DNA of 64,000 nt from Streptomyces sp. CA-210063. GTDB lineage: Bacteria; Actinomycetota; Actinomycetes; Streptomycetales; Streptomycetaceae. Of the stretch, positions 49,899 through 58,532 are shown piece after piece. The stretch covers positions 248,001-312,000 of the forward strand of contig NZ_CP102512.1 of NCBI RefSeq assembly GCF_024612015.1, in the 5' to 3' direction. Both the position numbers and the translations under genes were made by a program. Below the pieces are notes generated by a model. That model had not been told where the DNA came from, searched no databases, and worked only from the letters and a program-made list of their open reading frames with translations. Within the stretch, counting starts at the first letter, position 1. The number at the start of each line of letters is the position of its first letter.

Positions 49899-51031
49899 CG
49901 GCCACCACCGGCAGGGGTCAGTTCGCCGTAGTTCAGACCGCCGTGGACGAAGCTGGGCAGCACCGGCCACTGCCGCTTGAAGGGGGCCAGCTCCGAGGAG
50001 GGCAGGATCTGCAGCCAGCGCGGATCGCGCCGGCTGGGGTCGGCGAGGGTCTTCTCCTTGACCATGGAGTCGTACTGGTCGAGGGAGTCCTCCAGGGTGT
50101 TGGCGTTGGGCACCACCTCACGGCCGTAGAACGCGGCGTGGCGGCGCACCCCGGGGATGCGGGAGAGCTCGGGCTGCCAGTTGTCGGCCGAGATGCCGTT
50201 CTCGGAGGAGACCCACACCCCGTCGGGGGTGTTCAGCACCAGGGAGTGGTTGCCGTCCGTATGGCCGGGGGTCCACAACAGGCTGACGCCGACACCGAGT
50301 TCGACATCGCCGTCGAAGGCGGTGATGCGCTCGGGCGGTACCCCGTCCATGCCTCCGTCGACGTACCAGGCCCACTGCATCGGATGCACCGATTCGAAGG
50401 TGCCCAGCTCCCTGCGGTGCACCAGCAACCGGGCGCGCGGGAACAGCGCTTCGCGAGGCGCCCGTTCGCCGGGAATGGTGCTGGTGCTTCCCATGATCAT
50501 GCGCACGTCCTGGACGTGCAGGTGGTCGAAGCTGACGAAGTCCACGTCCTCGGGTCGCAGACCGCAGGAGGGCAGGACGGTGTTCGGGTCCTGGTAGTAG
50601 CGGGCGAAGACGTGCTCGGTGAGAAAGTCCCCCGCCAGACGCTTGAGCTGGTCGTAGAACGGCGCTCGAGCCGTTCCGGCGGCGACGGTCGGCTCCCACA
50701 CCAGTGTTTTCGGCTCACCGTCGAAGCCGTCGAACTGCACGACGAGCATCCGGTTGACGATGCTCACGAACGGGTTGACGGCGAGCGCGGCGCCGTGAAA
50801 GCCGAACCGGGTCGGGTACGGGGCGGCGGCGATGTCGAAACTGCGGACGGCGTTGATGCGGCCCTGCTGGACGAACCGCTCACGGTAGGCGGCCGCGGCG
50901 CTGCGCACGGCGCGCAGCCGGTCACCGCGGGGCCATACGTCGTGGACACCTTCGAATTCGGGGATGGGACGCGGAGCGGCGGCGTCCTGGGCCTTCTTCG
51001 CGCTGGGCGCCGGCTTGGGCGTGGTGGTCAC
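49895..51031 (-). CDS. MBL-fold metallohydrolase
   Basis: The 378-residue protein starts at GTG 51031 with GAAGGA about 7 bases upstream, 4 bp after the SDR stop. The zinc ligands are in FDHLHVQD (HxHxxD) and LLWTPGHTDGNHS. A long N-terminal extension (about 150 residues) precedes the metal site. Such proteins in actinobacteria include lactonases, sulfatase-like and thioesterase-like enzymes, and I cannot choose. Confidence 0.88.
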   Translation of the reverse strand: MTTTPKPAPSAKKAQDAAAPRPIPEFEGVHDVWPRGDRLRAVRSAAAAYRERFVQQGRINAVRSFDIAAAPYPTRFGFHGAALAVNPFVSIVNRMLVVQFDGFDGEPKTLVWEPTVAAGTARAPFYDQLKRLAGDFLTEHVFARYYQDPNTVLPSCGLRPEDVDFVSFDHLHVQDVRMIMGSTSTIPGERAPREALFPRARLLVHRRELGTFESVHPMQWAWYVDGGMDGVPPERITAFDGDVELGVGVSLLWTPGHTDGNHSLVLNTPDGVWVSSENGISADNWQPELSRIPGVRRHAAFYGREVVPNANTLEDSLDQYDSMVKEKTLADPSRRDPRWLQILPSSELAPFKRQWPVLPSFVHGGLNYGELTPAGGGR

Positions 51032-51035
51032 GGGC

Positions 51036-51953
51036 TCATCCTTCGGGCAGGCGGGCGGTGCGGGTGCGCTGCTCGTAGGCCGCGCGGACCGACCGGTCGG
51101 ACAGGGCGGCGAGCTGGTTGGGGACAAGGAGGTGATGCAGGGCGTCGCGGGCGCGGCCCGGCAGCAGCGTGGCCAACCGGGTCAGGGCGGCCACCTGGCG
51201 TGGAACGAAGACCTCGAACCGCGGGCGCAGCACGACGTCGAGCACCGCGTCGGCCACCTGATCCGTCGTCAGGCGTCGGGTGGGGCCGGTCGCGGTGCCC
51301 ACGGCCAGCTCGGTGTCCACGACGCCGGGCATCACCAAGGACACGTGCACGCCGGTGCCGCGCAGTTCGGCGCGGACGGCTGTGCTGTAGCCGTGGACGG
51401 CGTGCTTCGTCGCCGCGTAGGTCGCCTCGCCGGCCGGGGCGACCTTGCTGGCGGCGGAGGCGATGTTCACCACGTGGCCGCGACCGCGTTTCCGCATCCC
51501 CGGGATCACGAGTTTCATCCCACGTACTACGCCGTGGACGTTGACGTCGAACTGGCGCAGGGCGGCTTCCTCCGGTTCCTCCTCGAAGGGGCCCACCCAC
51601 ATGATTCCGGCGTTGTTGATCAGTACGTCGATCGGCCCCAGCCGGGTCTCGGCGGTGCGCAGGAAGTCTTCGAAGGAATGTGTGTCGGTGACGTCGAGAG
51701 GCAGCCCGAGCAGTCGGCCACCGGGATGCGCGCCGATGGCACCAGCCGTCTCCGTGGCAAGCTCCGCGTCGAGATCGCCGATCGCCACGGCGGCCCCGGC
51801 CGCGGCGAGCCGGGCTGCGACGGCACGCCCGATTCCGCGGCCCGCCCCGGTGACCGCGATCACTCGGCCGGCCAGCGGTTCTGTACGGGGGGACCTGTCG
51901 CGGCCGCGGTCTCTTCGGCTGAACGTGTACGGGTGCCTGGGCGGTGTTGCCAC
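51036..51953 (-). CDS. SDR family oxidoreductase
   Basis: The 305-residue protein starts at GTG 51953 with GAAGGGG about 7 bases upstream. Motifs are VTGAGRGIGRAVA, NNAGIM, the Ser of NIASAAS and Tyr-Lys in YAATKHA. A 70-residue C-terminal extension (RFEVFVPRQVAALTRLATLL) resembles SDRs acting on lipidic or steroid-like substrates. It is the first gene of the operon SDR, MBL, hydrolase, di-iron protein and reductase. Confidence 0.92.
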   Translation of the reverse strand: MATPPRHPYTFSRRDRGRDRSPRTEPLAGRVIAVTGAGRGIGRAVAARLAAAGAAVAIGDLDAELATETAGAIGAHPGGRLLGLPLDVTDTHSFEDFLRTAETRLGPIDVLINNAGIMWVGPFEEEPEEAALRQFDVNVHGVVRGMKLVIPGMRKRGRGHVVNIASAASKVAPAGEATYAATKHAVHGYSTAVRAELRGTGVHVSLVMPGVVDTELAVGTATGPTRRLTTDQVADAVLDVVLRPRFEVFVPRQVAALTRLATLLPGRARDALHHLLVPNQLAALSDRSVRAAYEQRTRTARLPEG

Positions 51954-52039
51954 GGTCGAGCCCCTTCCTTGCCTGAGCATGAGCGGAACGCCGAGCGGCG
52001 TGCGACGCCCACGCGCGTCTGACACGACGCCATGTCAGA

Positions 52040-52067
52040 TGAACTGACAAGCTAGAGTGTCAGTTCA
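52040..52067. promoter_or_regulatory. Operator in the SDR-tetR divergent promoter
   Basis: TGAACTGACA (52040-52049) and TGTCAGTTCA (52058-52067) form a perfect 10-bp inverted repeat with an 8-nt spacer. A further half site, TGTCAGATGA, starts at 52033. It lies between divergent tetR and the operon, 38 bp before tetR. Confidence 0.75.
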
Positions 52068-52104
52068 GAGCACACCGGTGTCAACACCTCTGCGAAGGGG
52101 AGAA

Positions 52105-52746
52105 ATGACCGGCACAGAGACCGCCGGACGGCGCTACGGCGGACGTGATGCGGCGCAACGACAGCAGGAGCGCCGCACCCGCCTCATCCAGGCGGGCCTC
52201 GACCTGTTCGGCACGACCGGATACGCCTCGGTCTCCGTCAAGCAGGTGTGCTCGCATGCAGGACTGACCGAGCGCTACTTCTACGAGTCGTTCCGCGACC
52301 GCGAAGACCTTCTCGCCGGGGTCTACAACGAGCTGATCACTACGATCACAGCCGAAGTCGCGCAGGCCGCGGCCGCTGCCGCACCCGATGTCGACGCCCA
52401 ACTGCGCGCCGGCCTCGAGGTGTTCATCCGCACACTGGCCGGCGACGCCCGCATGGCCCGCCTGGTGCTCATCGAGGTCGTGGGTGCCAGCCCCCGCCTC
52501 GAAGTGCGCCGCCGTGAGGTCCTGCACGAATTCGCCGCAATGGTCGCCGCCGTCGTCGCACCGCCCCCTGGCCCGGAAGCCTCCTCCAGCCGGCTCACCA
52601 TGACCGCGATGAGCCTGGTCGGCGGAGTCAACGAACTCCTCGTGGACTGGACGCTCGGCCACCAGAACGCCACCGTCGAAGAACTGATCGACCTGTGCCA
52701 CACCCTGTTCATCGCGGCCTACCGAGCCATCAGCGATCAGCCCTGA
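52105..52746 (+). CDS. TetR-family regulator
   Basis: The 213-residue protein starts at ATG 52105 with GAAGGGGAG just upstream. The HTH includes RLIQAGLDLFGTTGYASVSV, KQVCSHAGLTERYFYESF (residues about 22-62), and the rest is the ligand domain. It is intact and divergent from the five-gene operon, sharing the 28-bp inverted repeat with it. It is the most likely repressor of that operon. Confidence 0.93.
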   Translation: MTGTETAGRRYGGRDAAQRQQERRTRLIQAGLDLFGTTGYASVSVKQVCSHAGLTERYFYESFRDREDLLAGVYNELITTITAEVAQAAAAAAPDVDAQLRAGLEVFIRTLAGDARMARLVLIEVVGASPRLEVRRREVLHEFAAMVAAVVAPPPGPEASSSRLTMTAMSLVGGVNELLVDWTLGHQNATVEELIDLCHTLFIAAYRAISDQP

Positions 52747-53201
52747 TCAGGCGCCACTGCACAATGAGCGCAGGTGCGGCACACCTGCCGGCCATCGACT
52801 GTCGGACGGGTTCCCTTACCCGTCCTCCCTTACCCGTCATCCATCCGGAGACGACGCAAGGCGATCGGGCTGAGCGGCCGCGCACCATGGCGGACCTGTT
52901 GCGTCGTGGGAGCTGCTGAACGATCGGGGATCACCCACCGCCTGCGCCTCTGCCGCCGCGCCCGCCCCCGGGGGCCCGCGCCGGACCGACCCTGCCGCTG
53001 CCGCCGGGCGCCCGCCGATGCCCAGGCCCGCTAAGCCTTGATCCACCGAGGTGGTTCGAGAGTGATCTTCTGATCGATTTCTGTGTCCGCTTTGGGCTGG
53101 TGGCTGGTGTGGGCAGGCGGCATCTGCTGGTCTGCCCAGCTTTTCCACGGGTTCGGTTCCGGTTGGGCCCTGGTGAGCGGGGTGGGCAGGGGCTGTTCGG
53201 G
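52747..53201. other. Gap between tetR and IS1380 relic
   Basis: No gene is recognised. CCTTACCCGTC is repeated in tandem at about 52815-52840. The right end of the IS1380 relic probably lies in the last 150 bp, but I could not fix its inverted repeat. Confidence 0.35.
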
Positions 53202-54086
53202 TCAGTCGGGTGGGCTGTGGACGGTGGTGAAGAGGTGTGCCCAGGCGTGCTGCCAGGGCCAGTTGTGGGGCAGGTGCAGAGTGACGCGTCGCGCTGAGCG
53301 GGCGATGCGGGCCGGGACTTGGACCAGGTGGGTCCTCATGGTGGCCGTGGTGGCCTTGGCGTGGAACGCAGAGGCCAGGGAACCAGCGGACCGCAGCAGG
53401 TTGTAGGTCATCGCCCACAGGGTGAGCCAGGCCGCGTTGGCGTGGAAGTGCCCGGCGGGTTCATCCCGGTGGTGACCGAGAAGTGGGCGCCTGCCCGGCG
53501 GCAGGCGGCGATGACCCCGGCGTTGTAGAACTGCGAGTCGGCCCGCAGGATACGGGGCCCGGTGCAGCCGGCCTCGGCGGCGGTGGCCAGGGCCTCGCTC
53601 ACGAATTTCGGGGCGCCCCGGGAGTCTGCTGCTTGGCCGCGTCGCATCCGCACTGCGGCGATCACCGGCCTCGACCGGGGGGGTGCAGACCGTGGCGAGC
53701 AGCGGGTGCAGGGTGCGGATGCCCTTGAACCGGCCGTACTCGGCGCCCTGTTTCGCCCGGCCGTAGACCCGCCTGTGGGTGGAGTCGACGTCAACGAACG
53801 CCACCTCACCCGCACCCGGCAGCAGCGGGGTGCGCGCGGCGAGTGCGGCGAGGAACCTGCGGTGCACGGCGTGGAGTTGCAGAGCGTGTCCGTGGGTGAA
53901 CGCACGCAGGAACGTGCCCAGCGTGGACGGGGCGCGAATACCTCCGAACACCGCCGGCATCGCCCCGTGACGCAACATCGCCAGGTCATCGATACTGTCC
54001 GCGCCCGCTGCCATGCCCGCGACGATGCTGGTGACCTTGGCGTCCGCCGCCGCACCCGCCCCGTTCGTCGCCCCGGTCAGCTTCAA
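53202..54086 (-). pseudogene. IS1380-family transposase pseudogene
   Basis: The start reads VTSIVAGMAAGADSIDDLAM, LRHGAMPAVFGGIRAPSTLG and FVDVDSTHRRVYGRAKQGAE, typical IS1380 motifs with the first catalytic Asp. After ATVCTPP the frame shifts and the other frame continues RGAPKFVSEALATAAEAGCT and RADSQFYNAGVIAACRRAGA with the second Asp. After TTGMNPPG about 150 residues including the catalytic Glu are missing. The end resumes as FHANAAWLTLWAMTYNLLRS to 53202. At least two frameshifts and one deletion make it dead. Confidence 0.85.
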
Positions 54087-54333
54087 CGGAACTGCCGATC
54101 AGGTCCGCTTCCCCGAACACGAGCCCGGTGGTACTGGCCACCAGGCCGGTGTTGCCTGGTTCACGATGTGACCGCGGGCCGCCCACCCCCCGGCCGCCGG
54201 GCCGTTAGGGTGAATATATGGAGGCCGTCCTCTCGCCTCTACGGCCACGCGCATGTCTCCCAGTTGGGTGAACGCCTGCAGGTCGAATTCGGACAGAGTT
54301 TCGGCTGCTGGTCGCGAACGGGAGGGGAGCCGG
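54087..54333. other. IS1380 left-end region
   Basis: The minus strand reads TGLVFGEADLIGSS, possibly the transposase N-terminus in another frame. The terminal repeat is not recognised, and nothing else is seen. Confidence 0.3.
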
Positions 54334-54482
54334 GTGGCGGAGCGATACCGCGTGGAGTGGACCTACGAGGGAAGCTCGTTGGCGTCGTACGACGCCTACG
54401 ACCTGGCGCTCTACCGGGCCAGGGGGTGGCGGAGGACTCGATTGCCGAGGACGTCCGGATCGTCGAGGTCGGATCCGAGTAG
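54334..54482 (+). pseudogene. Small hypothetical protein with a frameshift
   Basis: GTG at 54334 gives VAERYRVEWTYEGSSLASYD, then AYDLALYRARG. At about 54425 a one-base shift leads to VAEDSIAEDVRIVEVGSE and a TAG at 54480. The shifted end ends more naturally than the unshifted one. About 50 residues in all. I do not recognise the family, and the reconstruction is tentative. Confidence 0.3.
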
Positions 54483-54633
54483 GCGGCCGCGCCGGGCTCA
54501 CTGCGCGGTGCTGGCCAGCAACCGGCGTTTCGAAAGTTGAGGACGCCTGCGGTTGCGGGCGGCGGGCCGTTCTACTGCCCGGCGGTGCATACGCGGAGCC
54601 CTACGGGCAATTGTAGGAAACGGAGCAGACGTC

Positions 54634-55230
54634 GTGAGTGATGCAACCGGGTCGGTGCGCACATACCGCCTCTTTCACGGCAAGCGGCTCGCGATGGGAC
54701 TCAGGGGCGAACCGGGGGTGCTCGTAAGCACCTCAACCCCGCCGCCGCTGCCAGGGGCTGCACCGGTCACGCATCCGTTCGCCACTGCGACGTTCCACGT
54801 GGCCGAATGCGAGGGCGAACTCGGAGCGCTCCTGCGCGAGGCATCCGATCTCCATACATTCCTCGACGCTGCCGAGCGTTCCGGCTACGCGGTCGAGGCG
54901 GTCGAGGACCGCACGGCACCATTGCCACCTGCCGCAGGCGGCAGTGACGCGGCATCCGAGGGCGTCGACCGGCTCATAGTGGTGGGCAGAGCGCACTTCG
55001 CTCAGCTCAGGACCGACCCGGTGCTGAACGTCATCGAGCTGCCCGACGGACTCGGCGTCTGCCTCGTGCACGCCGTACGCGGCGGAGGCAAGATCTACGT
55101 TGCACCCGACGAATCGGCGCTGTTCGCGGGGTCAGCGGTCGACTTCGAGACGGGCCTCGACGCGTTCCGCGACGGCGCTCGCACGCCGCTCGAGAAGTTC
55201 GACAACAACGGCAGCGGCACACAAGGGTGA
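54634..55230 (+). CDS. Hypothetical protein
   Basis: A 198-residue protein starts at GTG 54634 with GGAG 8 bases upstream. It begins VSDATGSVRTYRLFHGKRLA and has no hydrophobic segment. Codon bias is actinobacterial and the sequence is not a shadow of another gene. No motif is recognised. The C-terminus (TGLDAFRDGARTPLEKFDNN) looks complete. Confidence 0.6.
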   Translation: MSDATGSVRTYRLFHGKRLAMGLRGEPGVLVSTSTPPPLPGAAPVTHPFATATFHVAECEGELGALLREASDLHTFLDAAERSGYAVEAVEDRTAPLPPAAGGSDAASEGVDRLIVVGRAHFAQLRTDPVLNVIELPDGLGVCLVHAVRGGGKIYVAPDESALFAGSAVDFETGLDAFRDGARTPLEKFDNNGSGTQG

Positions 55231-55628
55231 CGCCGCCGCCCTTGCCCGCGCTCCGCCCCCTTGACGCCGAACGCGGATTGTGCTTGTCGGAGCCGAGGTG
55301 GTCGGTTGATCCCGACCACCGATCGGACAGCGGCTGCCACTTCGTCAGCCGCTGAAGGAGGCCCCCTCATCTGTCAGCCGAAGGTTCTCGGCCTGCAGCC
55401 CGCACCATCTACTCGTGGATCAACTGACCGTCAACCGTCTTCGGCTGCTTCGGCTCAGGCGTCTCGGCGGTCTCGGCCTCCGTCACGTGCTACTGGGAAC
55501 CGATGAATCTTCCTGGATCAGGGATTGCACCGAACACTCACGGCCACCCCGGAGGAGACTGTGGCGGAGGAGGAGAGCGGGGGGCGGCCCGTCCGCGTAG
55601 GCGGCGGGGCCCGCCGCCACAGGCGCGC
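55231..55628. other. Gap, nothing recognised
   Basis: This roughly 400-bp stretch holds only short open frames without ribosome sites. It separates two hypothetical genes that point towards each other, but I see no clear terminator hairpin. Confidence 0.35.
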
Positions 55629-56279
55629 TCAGCCCGTGAGGAAGGCGCCCTCGGAGCAGGGGCGGCAGACGAAGACGTAGCCCAACTGGCCGCCGAGGTT
55701 CATCGCGGTCTGCCGGTCGATCCCCTCCTCCAAGTGTGCCGCGAATTCCGTCGTGCCGGAGCAGGAGGGGCACCCGGGCAACCGGTCGTCGTCAAGGTAG
55801 GAGGGGCTGCCGCCGAGCGATCCGAGCACCTCGCGTTGCTTCCCGAACCGCTCGCCGGGCTCCCGCTTCCACCCTGAACGGGCGAGGTCGTATGTGTCGC
55901 GCGGGAGATCGTCGCTGTCATCCTCCTCGGGATCGAGCGTCACGACCCGGGTCGTGATCGCCGACACTGCGGGCAGCAGCGTCACGCCCTTCTCGGGTAC
56001 GGCCACCGGTACCAGTCCCGCGGGCGGGAAAAGAAGGACCCGATTCGCCCCGGAGGTCGCGTCCCACAGCTCGCAGGCGCCCGGATCGTTCTGGCACACG
56101 AACACCGACAGGACGCCGTACTCGACCGGCAGATGCGCGAAGAACTGCATCGGCCCTCCGCAGTAGTCGCCGCACACCGGCCAGGTGAACCCCTCGGGGG
56201 CCAGCGGCACACCCCCGGTACGTGGCACGTCTGCATCGGGCGCGGCCGTGCCGTCGTAGATCATCAAAGTTGCCTGCAT
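55629..56279 (-). CDS. DUF1963-like (YwqG-type) protein with two CxxC pairs
   Basis: A 216-residue cytoplasmic protein. The N-terminus LPHLP-type layout of YwqG proteins appears as GGVPLAPEGFTWPVCGDYCG and MQFFAHLPVEY, then LSVFVCQNDPGACELWD. CPSCSG (about residue 174) and CRPCSEG near the end probably bind zinc together with CGDYC. The function of the family is unknown. No Shine-Dalgarno is visible before the ATG. Confidence 0.75.
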   Translation of the reverse strand: MQATLMIYDGTAAPDADVPRTGGVPLAPEGFTWPVCGDYCGGPMQFFAHLPVEYGVLSVFVCQNDPGACELWDATSGANRVLLFPPAGLVPVAVPEKGVTLLPAVSAITTRVVTLDPEEDDSDDLPRDTYDLARSGWKREPGERFGKQREVLGSLGGSPSYLDDDRLPGCPSCSGTTEFAAHLEEGIDRQTAMNLGGQLGYVFVCRPCSEGAFLTG

Positions 56280-56430
56280 GGAGGAAGGCTACGGGCAGTC
56301 GGCAGCTCAGGATCCAGCATGCACAGTGCGCCGTCGCGGATCATCCCGATGTACCCCGAGGAGGGAGCACTCCACGAGATCGGCGACGCCGGCGGCGGTA
56401 AACGGGTCAAGGACCGCGCGATCCTGATCC

Positions 56431-56698
56431 TCAGTCAGTTTTCCGCTTGTGCACGGCCCGTGCGGCGATGGCGCAGGCGGACTTGCTCTGTGTGAGAAGG
56501 CCCTCGCGGACCTGGTTCAGCTCATCGACGCGCAGGAGCAATGCCGATGAGACGGCGTGGTCGATCGCGGAGTGCTCCGAGGCGGGCACCCGGGCCGCCC
56601 TGGTGTCACCGGCGGAGGAAAGCCTGGTTCAATATAGCGAGCGCGTCCGCCGACAGGGCCGTGGCGGACCTGATGTGGCGGGCGGTCGTGGGATCCAC
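56431..56698 (-). pseudogene. Short hypothetical gene broken by a frameshift
   Basis: GTG 56698 is preceded by a perfect AGGAGG. The frame reads MDPTTARHIRSATALSADAL, AILNQAFLRR and stops. A one-base shift there restores a long helix-rich continuation, AIDHAVSSALLLRVDELNQV, REGLLTQSKSACAIAARAVH and KRKTD, ending at 56431. The total is about 90 residues. The good ribosome site and coherent second half make a recent lesion likely. The family is not recognised. Confidence 0.5.
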
Positions 56699-56792
56699 GG
56701 GGCGTACCTCCTGTGTCGTGCGGACAGCGGTCAGGCTACGGTCCGGGTCGGACAGGGCTCCGACGGCTGGGGCGGCCCGCGTGACACGGACG

Positions 56793-57065
56793 TCACAGTG
56801 CCGTTGGACTGCACGCCCCCGAACCGGGCTCGTCCTCCTCGATCAGGAATCCGGGTGGTGGCGGCGGAGGCAACTGCGGTGCCTGTTCCAGAAGGCGGCG
56901 GAGGTGCGGTGGCACCGGAGCTTTGACAATCGGGCTTGCCGGACCACGCTCCGGGAAACAGGCCATCATACCGCTGCTGACGTGTACCAACCCTATCTCC
57001 GGTGAGCCCCCCATGGGGGGCGCGTGTTCATACTCAGTCTCTTGTCCACAGTTAACGCAACGCAT
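56793..57065 (-). CDS. Small zinc-ribbon-like protein
   Basis: A 90-residue protein starts at ATG 57065 (MRCVNCGQETEYEHAPPMGG) with AGGGGTG about 6 bases upstream. The single CxxC at residues 3-6 could pair with another subunit. The second half is Pro-rich, with LPPPPPPGFLIEEDEPG. It looks like a real short gene by ribosome site and composition. Function unknown. Confidence 0.5.
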   Translation of the reverse strand: MRCVNCGQETEYEHAPPMGGSPEIGLVHVSSGMMACFPERGPASPIVKAPVPPHLRRLLEQAPQLPPPPPPGFLIEEDEPGSGACSPTAL

Positions 57066-57715
57066 GTCTCACCCCTGCTCCTGGGCCGGGCACCGCAAAA
57101 TCGTGGCTCCTTGGTCCGCCAGCGGCGGCTTGATGTTCCTGGGGCTCGCGCAGCCCCACTACTTGGTCGTCGACGTTCCCCGGGCGGTTCCACGGGCGGC
57201 GTCGCCGCCACCGGTGTACTGCACGCTGATGCCCCCGGTGGCGGTGTCCTCTCACAACGGAGACCGCCGCCGGCATATGGGAAACTTGCATCTCGGAAGT
57301 GCCTTGCTGATCCAGCGTGCTGGAAGCCTGAAGAACTCCCATCATCGCAGTTCACGAGGCACTTCCTCGTTTCTAGAAGAGTTATCCACAGACGTCGGAT
57401 CGGTGGATCAAGACTAAGTGGGGGTCCGCGAGCCCGCACAGGTCGCCGCACCCCGTACGTTCCTGGACGAGTGGCGTTGCCGGCTCCGAGATGTCGTTCA
57501 GGTCCTCGATGTGGCCGGCCGATGCCGTGGTTTTGGTGGGCTGAGAACCGAGCGGCTCCGGCGTCACCCACCCGACCACCGTTGGCCGCAACAGCATGCG
57601 ATTCACATCACACCGGGTGCGCCCGCCACAAAAAAACCTGACTCGTCAGATATCTTGTCGGATGAACCGCTCGCGTCCAGCTGGCCCCTTCTCGACCGAA
57701 CAGCGAAGAGCCCTG
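57066..57715. other. Gap with two DnaA-box-like sites
   Basis: No convincing gene is seen in 650 bp. TTATCCACA at 57382-57390 and TTGTCCACA just upstream at 57042-57050 match the DnaA-box consensus used in Streptomyces. Two boxes 340 bp apart are not an origin by themselves. Base composition around 57290-57400 is unusually AT-rich for the window, which suggests transferred sequence. Confidence 0.4.
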
Positions 57716-58403
57716 ATGAGCACGCTCGACTTCACTGTCCTCGACCGCGACTTCCCGGCCGGCAGCAAGAACAAGGCCGCCACCCTCGTCACCGGCGAGA
57801 ACGAAGCCCTGCTGGTCGACACCGGCTTCACCCACGCCGACGGCCACCGGCTCGCCGCCGAGATCCTCGACTGCGGCAAGAAACTCACCTACGGGGGCAA
57901 GCTGAGGGCGTGGGCGGCGCTCGGACAGAACCTGCTCACCCGCCTGGTGGTCCTCGCCCCGCTGACCAGTGACCTCAACCTGGAAGGCCACCGCTTCGAG
58001 TTCAGGGGCGGCCCCGCCGGCCTGCCCGACCGCCACTACCTCCGGCAGGCCGAGCACCGCGCCCTCTTCGGCGGCGTCCTGCTCTTCCAGCAGGACCACG
58101 TCTGGGTCGCCGAAACCCCCACCCCCGGCGACCGGTCCGTCTGGATCACCCTGCTGGACGGCACGGCCTCCCTCGAACCGGAGCTGGTCGTCCCCGGCCA
58201 CCACCTGCCCGGCACCCCGGCCGGCGCCTCCGCCATCACGGCCACCCGCGGGCTACCTCACCGCCTTCGAAGAGGAACTCGCCACGGCCACGGACGATGC
58301 CGCCCTCACCGACACCCTCATCAAGCGCTGTCCCGACAACGGCATGCGGATCGCCGCACAGATCGGCGCCAAGGTCTCCAAAGTCGAGATGACGTGGGGC
58401 TGA
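57716..58403 (+). pseudogene. MBL-fold hydrolase with metal site deleted
   Basis: ATG 57716 gives MSTLDFTVLDRDFPAGSKNK and ALLVDTGFTHADGHRLAAEI. After LDCGKKLT the sequence jumps to YGGKLRAWAALGQNLLTRLV, skipping about 40-50 residues that should contain HxHxDH. The frame is kept. Later VVPGHHLPGTPAGASAITAT is followed by a frameshift near 58245. The correct end, YLTAFEEELATATDDAALTD to EMTWG, is in another frame and ends at 58403. Two lesions, one removing the zinc site, make it inactive. Confidence 0.8.
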
Positions 58404-58532
58404 TATGGGCCTGATGAGCACGCCGTACCGGAACACCGGCTTCGCCGTTTCCGCCCCGCCGTCCCGGCCGAGGCGGTCCGCCGCCCGAACGCCGGGAACA
58501 TCCCTGCCCCCCACGCAGAAAGGGTTACCCAA

